Shown here piece after piece: positions 48,163 through 55,623 of a DNA stretch of 64,000 nt (its first letter is position 1; the number at the start of each line of letters is the position of its first letter). The stretch comes from Clostridiales bacterium (GTDB lineage: Bacteria > Bacillota > Clostridia > Christensenellales > Borkfalkiaceae): contig SVIG01000002.1 of assembly GCA_015071005.1 (NCBI GenBank), forward strand, positions 124,001 through 188,000, given 5' to 3'. A program made the translations under genes and the position numbers. A model generated the notes under the pieces. The model had not been told where the DNA came from, did not search any database, and saw only the letters and a program-made list of their open reading frames with translations.

Positions 48163-49647
48163 ATGAATAAAATCGGGTTTGACAACAAACAATATCTTTC
48201 GTTGCAATCGGAAAAAATCCAAGAACGCATCGACGCGTTCGGGGACAAGCTCTATCTCGAATTCGGCGGTAAGCTTTTCGACGATTACCACGCGTCGAGA
48301 GTATTGCCCGGTTTTGAGCCCGACAGTAAGATTAAAATGCTCTTAAAGCTGAAATCGATCGCGGAAATCCTCGTCGTTATCAGCGCCAACGATATTATCA
48401 AAAATAAGTATAGAAGCGATCTTGGGATCACCTACGACGCGGACGTTATCCGCTTGATCGATATTTTCAAGAGCAAAGGCTTGTACGTAGGCAGCGTGGT
48501 GATGACCATGTATCAATCCCAGCCCGCCGTGGACGGCTTTATTAAACGTTTGAATAATCTTGGCATCACCGTTTACAAGCACTATGCAATCGAGGGGTAC
48601 CCTTCCGACGTAGCGAAAATCGTTAGCGAAGAAGGCTACGGTCAAAACGAGTACGTACCCACCACGCGCAGACTTGTGATTGTCACCGCGCCCGGTCCCG
48701 GTAGCGGAAAAATGGCGACTTGCCTTTCCCAGCTCTATCACGAAAATCAACGGGGCGTCAAGGCAGGGTACGCGAAATTCGAGACCTTCCCCATTTGGAA
48801 TCTCCCCCTTTCCCACCCCGTCAACGTAGCCTACGAAGCGGCTACCGCCGATCTCAACGACGTCAATATGATCGATCCGCACCATTTGGAAGCGTACGGC
48901 TCTTTGGCGGTCAACTACAACCGCGACGTGGAAATTTTCCCCGTCGTATCGGCAATGCTCGAAAAGATTTTGGGGTACTCCCCCTACAAATCCCCGACGG
49001 ATATGGGGGTTAACATGGCAGGCTTTTGCATCGTGGACGACGAAGCGTGCAAAGCTTCGAGCAAGGACGAAATTATTCGCCGCTACTACGCCGCACTTTG
49101 CGACGCGAAAAAAGGCAGAATCTCAAAAGAAGTGGTTGCCAAGCTCGAGCTTTTGATGAGCAAACTCGGCATTTCCAGCGAGAATAGAAAAACGGTGGCG
49201 GCGGCTTTGAAAAAATCGGAATTGACGGACACGCCGTCCGTGGCAATCGAGCTCAACGACGGACGCATCGTCACGGGTAAAACGGGCGAGCTGCTCGGCG
49301 CAAGCGCCGCTTGTCTTCTCAACGCCTTAAAGGAACTCGGCGGCATCGACGATAAAAAGGAACTCATTTCCCCCACCATTATTGAACCCATTCAACGCTT
49401 GAAGGTCAAGCACATGGGCTCTGTCAACCCCCGTTTGCATACGGACGAAGTGCTGATGGCGCTTGCCATTTGCGCGGTGAACGATCCGAAAGCGAAAAAG
49501 GCGATGGCGCAATTGGAAAAACTGAAAAATTGCGAAGTACACTCCACAGTTATGCTTGCCCATGTGGACGAGCGAACCTTCAAATCACTCGGTATGCACT
49601 TGACCTGCGAACCGCAACGCCAAGTGGTTGTAAGCGAACAAGTATAA
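48163..49647 (+). CDS. DUF1846 (UPF0371) family protein
   Basis: 494 residues, the usual length of this widespread but functionally uncharacterised family. Recognised by the N-terminus MNKIGFDNKQYLSLQSEKIQ, the PGPGSGKMATCLSQLYHE nucleotide-loop-like segment near residue 175, and NMAGFCIVDDEAC. The glycine-rich loop suggests nucleotide binding, but no reaction is established to my knowledge. The ATG at 48163 is preferred to an in-frame GTG two codons earlier because GGAG ends 5 bases before it. Confidence 0.9.
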   Translation: MNKIGFDNKQYLSLQSEKIQERIDAFGDKLYLEFGGKLFDDYHASRVLPGFEPDSKIKMLLKLKSIAEILVVISANDIIKNKYRSDLGITYDADVIRLIDIFKSKGLYVGSVVMTMYQSQPAVDGFIKRLNNLGITVYKHYAIEGYPSDVAKIVSEEGYGQNEYVPTTRRLVIVTAPGPGSGKMATCLSQLYHENQRGVKAGYAKFETFPIWNLPLSHPVNVAYEAATADLNDVNMIDPHHLEAYGSLAVNYNRDVEIFPVVSAMLEKILGYSPYKSPTDMGVNMAGFCIVDDEACKASSKDEIIRRYYAALCDAKKGRISKEVVAKLELLMSKLGISSENRKTVAAALKKSELTDTPSVAIELNDGRIVTGKTGELLGASAACLLNALKELGGIDDKKELISPTIIEPIQRLKVKHMGSVNPRLHTDEVLMALAICAVNDPKAKKAMAQLEKLKNCEVHSTVMLAHVDERTFKSLGMHLTCEPQRQVVVSEQV

Positions 49648-49663
49648 TAAAACGTATATAAAA

Positions 49664-49696
49664 AACGCCCCCGAAGCTTTCCGCTTCGGGGGCGTT
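49664..49696. terminator. Terminator, copy 1 of an identical pair
   Basis: AACGCCCCCGAAGC and GCTTCGGGGGCGTT around TTTCC. A 29-base core is identical to the hairpin at 50710-50738 on the other side of the lipoprotein gene. Confidence 0.8.
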
Positions 49697-49708
49697 GCTT
49701 ACGCACTT

Positions 49709-50560
49709 TTATTGCACGATAATTTCACAGTTTACACCTGCGTAATCAACGGTCACTTTGCCCGCTTTTAAGCCTGTAATCTTCACCGTTGGATAAGATT
49801 CATAATTGGGTTCTATGCTTACAATCGTTTCGTCCGAAACTTGCCAAATGGGGGGAATATCAATACCCCAGCTCATATTCTTTTGCACCATTTCTATCGT
49901 GGATAAACGCGTGATTTTATCACACGCCTTGATTACGTTGAAATAGCTCTCTTCTTCCAACGTCAATAAAAGCCAGCCCCCATTTACTTCTTCGACGGAT
50001 TTGAGCGCAACGTCAGGGAAGGAGTCTACGTCGTATTGTCCTTCCTTTGCAGGCTTTACGAAAAAGCTGTCAAAAGCAAAGGGTTGAACGTAATAATCAA
50101 TATTCCCCATTAAAGTTAATTGCAATGTTTCCCCGACGGAAATGGTATCTTTTTCCTTTTCGATTCGTCGCGTATCCACCGTTTCAAAAGGCAGGTCACG
50201 CGCGGCGGAAGCGTGGTTTATCCTTTCGTCTTGCTCTAAAAGGTGAATAAATTCTTTTTGCGTTGTACTCCCATTATCGTCCAAAACGAAAAGAAGGGAC
50301 AACGGCGTCCACTCGTTCACGTTCTTATCCGCCACGTAAACTTTTTCAAAGGACAACGAGGCAAACGCATCTTCTATATCTTGCAAAATATCCTTTTCGT
50401 ACCCTGCCTTTACGTAGGCATATACCGCGTTTTCGTTCGTCCACAGCAAATCGTCTTCTTGGTGTTGGCTTTCCTTGCTTTTCCCGCATCCGCAAAAAAG
50501 AAAACAGCCCATAGCGAGCATAAGAATGATTCGAAAAATAAGATTACATTTTTTTCTCAT
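49709..50560 (-). CDS. Lipoprotein of unknown function
   Basis: 283 residues from the ATG at 50560 (MRKKCNLIFRIILMLAMGCF), which follows a GGGG site and begins a clean signal peptide with lipobox FCGC; a 17-residue longer form is less likely. The mature part has no recognised domain. The last 45 residues (TIVSIEPNYESYPTVKITGL, KAGKVTVDYAG) read like a bacterial Ig-like (BIG2) strand pattern. Bounded by two identical terminator hairpins, and transcribed opposite to the DUF1846 gene. Confidence 0.75.
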   Translation of the reverse strand: MRKKCNLIFRIILMLAMGCFLFCGCGKSKESQHQEDDLLWTNENAVYAYVKAGYEKDILQDIEDAFASLSFEKVYVADKNVNEWTPLSLLFVLDDNGSTTQKEFIHLLEQDERINHASAARDLPFETVDTRRIEKEKDTISVGETLQLTLMGNIDYYVQPFAFDSFFVKPAKEGQYDVDSFPDVALKSVEEVNGGWLLLTLEEESYFNVIKACDKITRLSTIEMVQKNMSWGIDIPPIWQVSDETIVSIEPNYESYPTVKITGLKAGKVTVDYAGVNCEIIVQ

Positions 50561-50707
50561 ACTATTTTCCCCGATCCTTAATTTAAAAAAATAATACACG
50601 CCTTTGCGCATTTTCTACTATATATACCGCTTTTTTTCTCACTTTTTCCCACTATTTATTAAAATAATAGCACATTTTTTAATAAAGTCAATATCCTTTT
50701 TCATAGC

Positions 50708-50745
50708 AACGCCCCCGAAGCTTTCCGCTTCGGGGGCGCAATTTT
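50708..50745. terminator. Terminator, copy 2 of an identical pair
   Basis: CGCCCCCGAAGC and GCTTCGGGGGCG around TTTCC, with a T6 run on the plus strand; also placed 16 bases beyond the minus-strand EIIC gene. Confidence 0.8.
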
Positions 50746-50753
50746 TTCATGTT

Positions 50754-51878
50754 TTATTCGGGAAGCTTCATATCCCCTTTCTTAATCCATTTCCATTTTC
50801 TCATAAGCTCGGAAATTAGGAAATTCAAAACCGCAGGCAAAACGATCATCAAAAGAATAATACCCAAGCCGCCGACAAATCCACTCGTATTTTCAAACAA
50901 ATCAAATACGCCGACAAGTCCGCTCGTACCCATACCGCCGCCCGACGCGCCGCATTTGAGCTTGAAAAGACAGGTGGACAACGGCCCACAAATCGCACTC
51001 GATAAAATCATCGGGAGCATAATAATCGGTTTTTTCATCACGTTCGGGATTTGCAGCATACTCGTGCCGATTCCCTGCGAAACCAAACCGCTGACGCCGT
51101 TTTCCCTAAAACTTGCTACGGCAAACCCGATCATGTGACACGCGCAACCGACCGTCGCCGCGCCGCCTGCAAGCAGCATCGCGTTTTCGTTCCCTGCCGA
51201 CACCTGCGTAGCTACCGCTACCCAAATCGCCGCAGACGAGGTAGGCAGGGTCAAAAGTATGCCCATTACAACGGCAATGACAATCCCCATGACAAAGGGC
51301 GTAATCTCCGTCGCAACCGCAATCCAATCGCCGAATTTATTGACAAGCTCGATAAACGGATAGGAAACGAATACGCCGCCAAAGGCAAGCAACAGCGTGC
51401 CAAGCGGCACAAGCAAAATGTCTAATTTCGTCTTCCCTGCATACAAACCCACGATTTCCACGACGAGCATTGTCGTCACGTACGCACCAATCGGATTCCC
51501 AGGCAACGCCTTCGTACCCATAAGCGTTGTAATTGCGGCAAAACCGCCGCCGCTCGGCATAAGCTGATCCGCCCAAGCACCGATAAAGCCAGCCACCGCC
51601 GCCGAAAAGACAAGCAATTTATGTTTGCCAAGTGCGTGCGCAATCCCAACGCCAATCCCTGCGCCCATCAACACTTTCGCAAGATTCGCAATCCCCGTCA
51701 AGTTTTCCCCGACGTAGTTGTCCCCGATTAAATCGGCGATTTGCGCCAAAATCGTGCCCGCAATCAACGTGACGAAAAGCCCCTGCGCCATGCCAGAAAA
51801 CGCCGTAATAAACCAGCGCTTGGGCAGCGACTTCAAATATCCAAATACTTTTGAGCCTTTTTTATTTTCCGTGCTCAT
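50754..51878 (-). CDS. PTS EIIC-like membrane protein of the PfoR type (PF13303)
   Basis: 374 residues with about ten membrane segments, Gly-rich (SGGGFAAITTLMGTKALPGN; CGASGGGMGTSGLVGVF). This stand-alone EIIC-like family includes PfoR, named as a regulator of perfringolysin in Clostridium perfringens, and proteins annotated as sugar PTS IIC without IIA/IIB. No phosphorylation domains are nearby, so true PTS sugar uptake is doubtful. A 25-base palindrome lies upstream of its promoter. Confidence 0.82.
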   Translation of the reverse strand: MSTENKKGSKVFGYLKSLPKRWFITAFSGMAQGLFVTLIAGTILAQIADLIGDNYVGENLTGIANLAKVLMGAGIGVGIAHALGKHKLLVFSAAVAGFIGAWADQLMPSGGGFAAITTLMGTKALPGNPIGAYVTTMLVVEIVGLYAGKTKLDILLVPLGTLLLAFGGVFVSYPFIELVNKFGDWIAVATEITPFVMGIVIAVVMGILLTLPTSSAAIWVAVATQVSAGNENAMLLAGGAATVGCACHMIGFAVASFRENGVSGLVSQGIGTSMLQIPNVMKKPIIMLPMILSSAICGPLSTCLFKLKCGASGGGMGTSGLVGVFDLFENTSGFVGGLGIILLMIVLPAVLNFLISELMRKWKWIKKGDMKLPE

Positions 51879-51907
51879 AAAAACACTCCTTTTGTTAGGA
51901 TATTTTT

Positions 51908-51937
51908 ATTATAGCACACCCATTCGATAAAAAGCAA
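51908..51937 (-). promoter_or_regulatory. Probable promoter of the PfoR-type gene
   Basis: Minus-strand TATAAT (51908-51913) with TTGCTT (51932-51937) 18 bases upstream. Confidence 0.55.
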
Positions 51938-51958
51938 GCGATTTCACGCAAATCGATA

Positions 51959-51983
51959 AAAATTTATCCATTCGATAAATTTT
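51959..51983. promoter_or_regulatory. Operator-like palindrome upstream of the PfoR-type gene
   Basis: AAAATTTATC, 5 bases, GATAAATTTT: perfect 10-base arms. TCGATAAA occurs three times nearby (about 51924, 51953, 51972), one within the palindrome. Regulator unknown. Confidence 0.55.
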
Positions 51984-52004
51984 ACCGAACGAGGGGTAAA
52001 ATGA

Positions 52005-52046
52005 TGGAAATCCCCCGTCCTGCGCAAAGGCAGGACGGGGGATTTT
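52005..52046. terminator. Terminator after the DUF1540 gene
   Basis: AAATCCCCCGTCCTGC and its complement with A- and T-flanks, about 20 bases beyond the small gene's stop. Confidence 0.8.
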
Positions 52047-52065
52047 TAACACTTCGGCTTTGAGC

Positions 52066-52236
52066 TTATTTTCTTTCAAAGCTATCGCAACAGGTGCAGC
52101 AATCCGCCGCGCTGTTGCAGGTGTTGCCGACGTGAATTTTTCTCAAAGTACAATAGTCGCCTGCGCGATTGTACTTACATTCGGTCACGCCGCAACCGAT
52201 AGAAGTGTTGACATCCGAGCATTTTTCGTTCATCAT
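52066..52236 (-). CDS. DUF1540 cysteine-rich small protein
   Basis: 56 residues, nine cysteines: MMNEKCSDVNTSIGCGVTEC, then KYNRAGDYCTLRKIHVGNTC, NSAADCCTCCDSFERK. The CxxxxCxYN...CTLxxIxV...C..SF pattern is that of DUF1540, short presumed metal-binding proteins common in clostridia, often linked to sporulation. The ATG at 52236 is preferred (GGAGG 9 bases upstream) to one at 52242 with 3-base spacing. Confidence 0.88.
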   Translation of the reverse strand: MMNEKCSDVNTSIGCGVTECKYNRAGDYCTLRKIHVGNTCNSAADCCTCCDSFERK

Positions 52237-52291
52237 AATCATATTCCTCCTTCAAAGGTAAAGATAGTATAAGCAATTTTTCAAAAGAATA

Positions 52292-52320
52292 TTGACAATT
52301 TTGAAAATTTACGCTACAAT
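52292..52320 (+). promoter_or_regulatory. Promoter of rplI
   Basis: TTGACA (52292-52297), 17 bases, TACAAT (52315-52320), 54 bases before the ATG. Confidence 0.8.
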
Positions 52321-52373
52321 ATAGCTGTAAAAATTAGGAAACGGATTTTTTCGTTTCAAAAAGGAGACTGGAT

Positions 52374-52814
52374 ATGAAAGTTATTTTAACGGCGGACGTA
52401 AAAGGCACAGGCAAAAAAGGCGACGTTATCGAAGTGGCGGACGGCTACGGCAAAAATTTCCTTGTGAAGAAAGGCCTTGCAAAAATTGCAACGGCAAGCA
52501 CCGTACACGAAGCACAGCAAAAAAAAGAATCGGCGGCTTTCCACAAAGCGGAAGAAGTGAAGGCGCTCAAAGAGCTTGCGGCAAAGCTTGACGGGCAAAA
52601 GGTAGTCGTCAAGATCAAAACGGGCGAAAACGGAAAGCTTTTCGGTTCGGTGACCGCACAACACGTAGCGGCGGCGCTTGCCGATATGGGTTTTGACATC
52701 GATAAAAAGAAAATTAAGATGGATTCCGTAAAAGCACTCGGCGTGATTTCGGCGGAAATTCGTTTAATGGAAGGCGTTTCTTCGAAAATTACCGTTTCTA
52801 TTGAAGCATTGTAA
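52374..52814 (+). CDS. rplI: Ribosomal protein bL9
   Basis: 146 residues with the L9 N-domain ([33 protein letters not shown]), a long linking helix, and the C-domain ([26 protein letters not shown]). Normal length. It binds 23S rRNA and helps frame fidelity. It is monocistronic here, without the usual rpsF/ssb/rpsR or dnaB neighbours. Confidence 0.96.
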   Translation: MKVILTADVKGTGKKGDVIEVADGYGKNFLVKKGLAKIATASTVHEAQQKKESAAFHKAEEVKALKELAAKLDGQKVVVKIKTGENGKLFGSVTAQHVAAALADMGFDIDKKKIKMDSVKALGVISAEIRLMEGVSSKITVSIEAL

Positions 52815-52820
52815 GCAATT

Positions 52821-52856
52821 ACCGCTTTGCGAGTGTACTCGCAAAGCGGTTTTTTC
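52821..52856 (+). terminator. rplI terminator
   Basis: ACCGCTTTGCGAG and CTCGCAAAGCGGT around TGTA, then T6. Confidence 0.9.
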
Positions 52857-52871
52857 AAAAGTGCGCGGTTA

Positions 52872-52905
52872 TTTTTGATTCAACTGCTTGCAGTCGAATC
52901 AAAAA
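52872..52905. promoter_or_regulatory. Palindrome overlapping the yitT-like promoter
   Basis: TTTTTGATTC and GAATCAAAAA arms with an inner CTG/CAG pair. It covers the -35 hexamer of the next promoter, as a repressor site would. Confidence 0.55.
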
Positions 52906-52916
52906 TGTGCTACAAT
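52888..52916 (+). promoter_or_regulatory. Promoter of the YitT-family gene
   Basis: TTGCAG (52888-52893), 17 bases, TACAAT (52911-52916). Confidence 0.65.
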
Positions 52917-52955
52917 AGGTCTTGGGTAAATCAGGAAAAAGGATTTATATATTAT

Positions 52956-54011
52956 ATGGAAGAAAAAGAAACACTTACGACGGTGGAAGAAAACGGAACA
53001 AGCTTTTTGCCGCCAAAAATCACAAAAGAAAATATTGATCCCCTTGCGGGCACGAAAAAAAGCGTCGCTCTCTATTGGGTAAAGGCGGTGGTTTTCACCC
53101 TGCTTTCTTCTCTACTCGTGGCGATTGCGGCGTATAGCTTGATTGCGCCGAACAACTTCACCATCGGCGGCATTAGCGGCATCGCGATTCTCATCAACGT
53201 CGCCTCTAACGACAAGATTCCGCAAAGTTTATTGGTTATCGCCTTAAACTCTCCCTTGATTTTGCTTTCGTTTTTCTTTGTGAAACGAAGATTTGCCGTC
53301 TTGACTACGCTCAATACGGCGATGCAGTCGGTTTGGCTTTTAATTTTGGAGAAGATTATTCCCGATTTTAAGATCATTTTCCCTGGCGGCTATATGCCCG
53401 ACGGCGTCACCCTTGTCGGCGGCGAAGCGTCCAAGCTTTTTGCTGCAGTCGCGGCGGGTATTTGTATCGGCTCGGCGATCGTGCTTGCGTTCAAGGTCGG
53501 CGGCAGCACGGGCGGCGCGGATATTCTTGCCGTCATGATTCAAAAGAAAATTGCAGCAGGCTCGATCGCGTGGATTCTTTTTGCTATTAACTGCTTTGTT
53601 ATCGGCGTGTCGGTGTTCATCCTGCCCTGTAACGCGGAAAAGAGCGATCCCCTTTACTACGGCGCTCTCTTTATGCCCGTCGTGCTTTCCGCTTTGGAAT
53701 CGTACATAGAAAGCAAGACGAACGAATCGATGACCAACGGCTTTACGTCGGCAGTCGAGTTCCGCATCATCACGGAAAAGCCCGATGAAATGGCGGCGGC
53801 ACTCATGAAGGAATTGAGCCGCGGCGTAACCTCTGTTCCTGCAAAAGGCATGTACACGAAAGAAGAACGTTCTATGCTCGTTTGCGTCGTTAGCAAACGC
53901 CAAATCGCGACGGTACGCCGTATCACAAAGGAAATCGATCCCGACTCCTTTGCGGTAATGAGCAAGGTGTCGCAAGTGCTCGGTTTGGGCTTCTATACGC
54001 AAGAATTATAA
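52956..54011 (+). CDS. YitT-family membrane protein (DUF2179)
   Basis: 351 residues from the ATG at 52956 (MEEKETLTTVEENG). Five or six membrane segments (about 40-240) with the family's GGISGIAILINV and FKVGGSTGGADILAVMI, then a cytoplasmic DUF2179 ligand-binding-like domain (VEFRIITEKPDEMAAALMKE to the end). Common in Firmicutes in several copies; transport role unproven. The AAGGAT site is a little distant (12 bases), but upstream codons lie before the promoter's start site and are excluded. Confidence 0.88.
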   Translation: MEEKETLTTVEENGTSFLPPKITKENIDPLAGTKKSVALYWVKAVVFTLLSSLLVAIAAYSLIAPNNFTIGGISGIAILINVASNDKIPQSLLVIALNSPLILLSFFFVKRRFAVLTTLNTAMQSVWLLILEKIIPDFKIIFPGGYMPDGVTLVGGEASKLFAAVAAGICIGSAIVLAFKVGGSTGGADILAVMIQKKIAAGSIAWILFAINCFVIGVSVFILPCNAEKSDPLYYGALFMPVVLSALESYIESKTNESMTNGFTSAVEFRIITEKPDEMAAALMKELSRGVTSVPAKGMYTKEERSMLVCVVSKRQIATVRRITKEIDPDSFAVMSKVSQVLGLGFYTQEL

Positions 54012-54033
54012 ACAATTAACAAAACTTATGCAA

Positions 54034-54078
54034 AAACCGCTCTACCCCTTTATTTACAAGGGATAGGCGGTTTTTTTG
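54034..54078 (+). terminator. Terminator of the YitT-family gene
   Basis: Imperfect hairpin, ACCGCTCTACCCCTT paired to AAGGGATAGGCGGT, followed by T8. Confidence 0.7.
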
Positions 54079-54120
54079 TATGCAGAAGATAAAAAACTAA
54101 AATTTTTGCAAAAAAGTTCA

Positions 54121-54430
54121 AAAAAAACTTGAAAAATCAAGTGTTTTTACTCATAGGGACAAAAAGTGAACACTGGGCAAAATTCGATACGGTTTAGATG
54201 GGTTCAAGTAAAAAAGTCATTACGGAAAGAATGCCGTAATGACTTTTTTCTACTATAATAAACCAATTTTTTCAACAATTTTTATGATTCAATAAGTGCG
54301 ATATATCGTATTTCTTTGGTTTTCAATTTACCGCGCTACTTTCTCATCAGCCGATGATTGCTGCTTTGTATAAGCAGCTCCACGCGGTCTTTCTTCCACC
54401 GCAATTTTTTCTCCTTATCATAAAGTATTG
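54121..54430. repeat. About 300-bp repeat, copy A (orphan element end)
   Basis: Closely matches 55249-55560, with scattered single-base differences. It includes CTTGAAAAATCAAG, the CATAGGGACAAAAAGTG segment, a strong AAAAAAGTCATTACGG hairpin (about 54211-54247), and GCTGCTTTGTATAAGCAGC. Here it is not followed by a relaxase gene. Confidence 0.85.
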
Positions 54431-54444
54431 TTTTTGTATTTTTC

Positions 54445-54651
54445 TTAAAACTCTAACCGAATGTAATGCCGTTTTTCTTCGTTCGCTTTTAATATAGGCT
54501 TTTCAAAGTCTTCCATATTGATTGCGTTCGGCGCAAACTGCGGTTCTAACGCCACGCCCCCTCTATCAGCAAGCTTTTCCGCGTTTCTCGTTTCTTCCCC
54601 GCCTGCGCCCGTATACATTTGCATTGCAGGCATAATTCGAGCTTGCAGCAC
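54445..54651 (-). pseudogene. C-terminal remnant of aldose 1-epimerase (galM)
   Basis: About 60 residues (PAMQMYTGAGG, then GGVALEPQFAPNAINMEDFE and HYIRLEF) match the extreme C-terminus of galactose mutarotase. The roughly 280 upstream residues, including the catalytic part, are absent. Confidence 0.7.
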
Positions 54652-54802
54652 CCGTATCCAAAATATTGTTGTATTTATACTTTACCTCATTATACAAGGA
54701 AAGAATATTTTCACGGTTCGGACCTTGTCCGTAGAACACCCCTTCGTAAACCGCGCGCAACAATTCGTCTTGCGTCATATACCCATTCCCGTCATACAGC
54801 AA
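54652..54802 (-). pseudogene. Unrecognised ORF fragment
   Basis: A short open stretch (YDGNGYMTQDELLRAVYEGV, then FYGQGPNRENILSLYNEVKY) that looks protein-like but runs into the galM remnant in another frame. Origin unknown; probably debris. Confidence 0.4.
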
Positions 54803-54956
54803 TATAATTATAACAATCTATGTTTTATTTATAAATTATATAAAAATGTAAATAAAATCAACCATAAAAACCGTTACTATAACTCCATATTTGTATACTA
54901 AGTGTAAATGAAAACTCATTTTTTTAGCGGTATCGCCATTTTATCTCTAACACATT

Positions 54957-55240
54957 TTAGATTTTGTCAAACGTTTTGTTATCCTCGCGCACAAGTCGGT
55001 TAAGCGCGTCGTATTGATAACGGATAGCAAGCTCACCGTTTTCATATACCTTTTCGATATTACCCATCTCATCATAAGCATATAGAATGTTGTCGTTGAT
55101 TTGATAAGTACCGTTCGTTTTATCCCCAAACCAAACCGTGCTCGGCATATTTGTTGCGTGGTCGCTAACTTTACGGTAAGAGATATTTTCTTCCCCAACC
55201 TTGACGTTGTTGATATAAAGAGATTTATCAAAAAGTGTCC
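54957..55240 (-). pseudogene. YD-repeat (RHS-like) protein fragment
   Basis: About 88 residues ending in two clear YD units (LYAYDEMGNIEKVYENGELA, then YQYDALNRLVREDN). It is cut at one side by the left end of the mobile element and stops abruptly at the other. RHS/YD proteins are usually thousands of residues long, so this is debris of one. Confidence 0.7.
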
Positions 55241-55245
55241 CTATG
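55228..55245 (+). repeat. Left element boundary repeat
   Basis: 18 bases identical to 59204-59221. It interrupts the YD-repeat fragment. Confidence 0.7.
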
Positions 55246-55248
55246 GAC

Positions 55249-55560
55249 AAAAAACCTTGAAAAATCAAGTGTTTTTACTCATAGGGACAAAAAGTGAACA
55301 CTGGGCAAAATTCGATACGGTTGAGATGGGTTCAAGTAAAAAAGTCATTACGGAAAGAATGCCGTAATGACTTTTTTCTACTATAATAAACCCATTTTTT
55401 TCAACAATTTTTATGATTCAATAACTGCGATATATCGTATTTCTTTAGTTTTTAATTTACCACGCTAATTAATCGTCAGCCGATGGTCGCTGCTTTGTAT
55501 AAGCAGCTCCGCGCGGTTCTTCTTCCACCGCAATTTATTTATCTCCTTATTATAAAGTAC
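55249..55560. repeat. About 300-bp repeat, copy B (element left region, possible oriT)
   Basis: Non-coding. It holds a CTTGAAAAATCAAG hairpin, the AAAAAAGTCATTACGG hairpin (55337-55376), and a GCTGCTT/AAGCAGC inverted repeat near 55489, directly upstream of the relaxase gene where a transfer origin is expected. Confidence 0.6.
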
Positions 55561-55623
55561 ATTCTTTTATATAAGTCGCCCTTATGAAGAGCTCCGACAG
55601 CTCGCTCGGAAAGGAGCAAAAGA

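Noticed and set aside
50754-51878. Sugar phosphotransferase permease with a defined sugar
   Set aside because: No EIIA/EIIB domains or genes nearby; the family's transport role is unproven, so only the family name is given.
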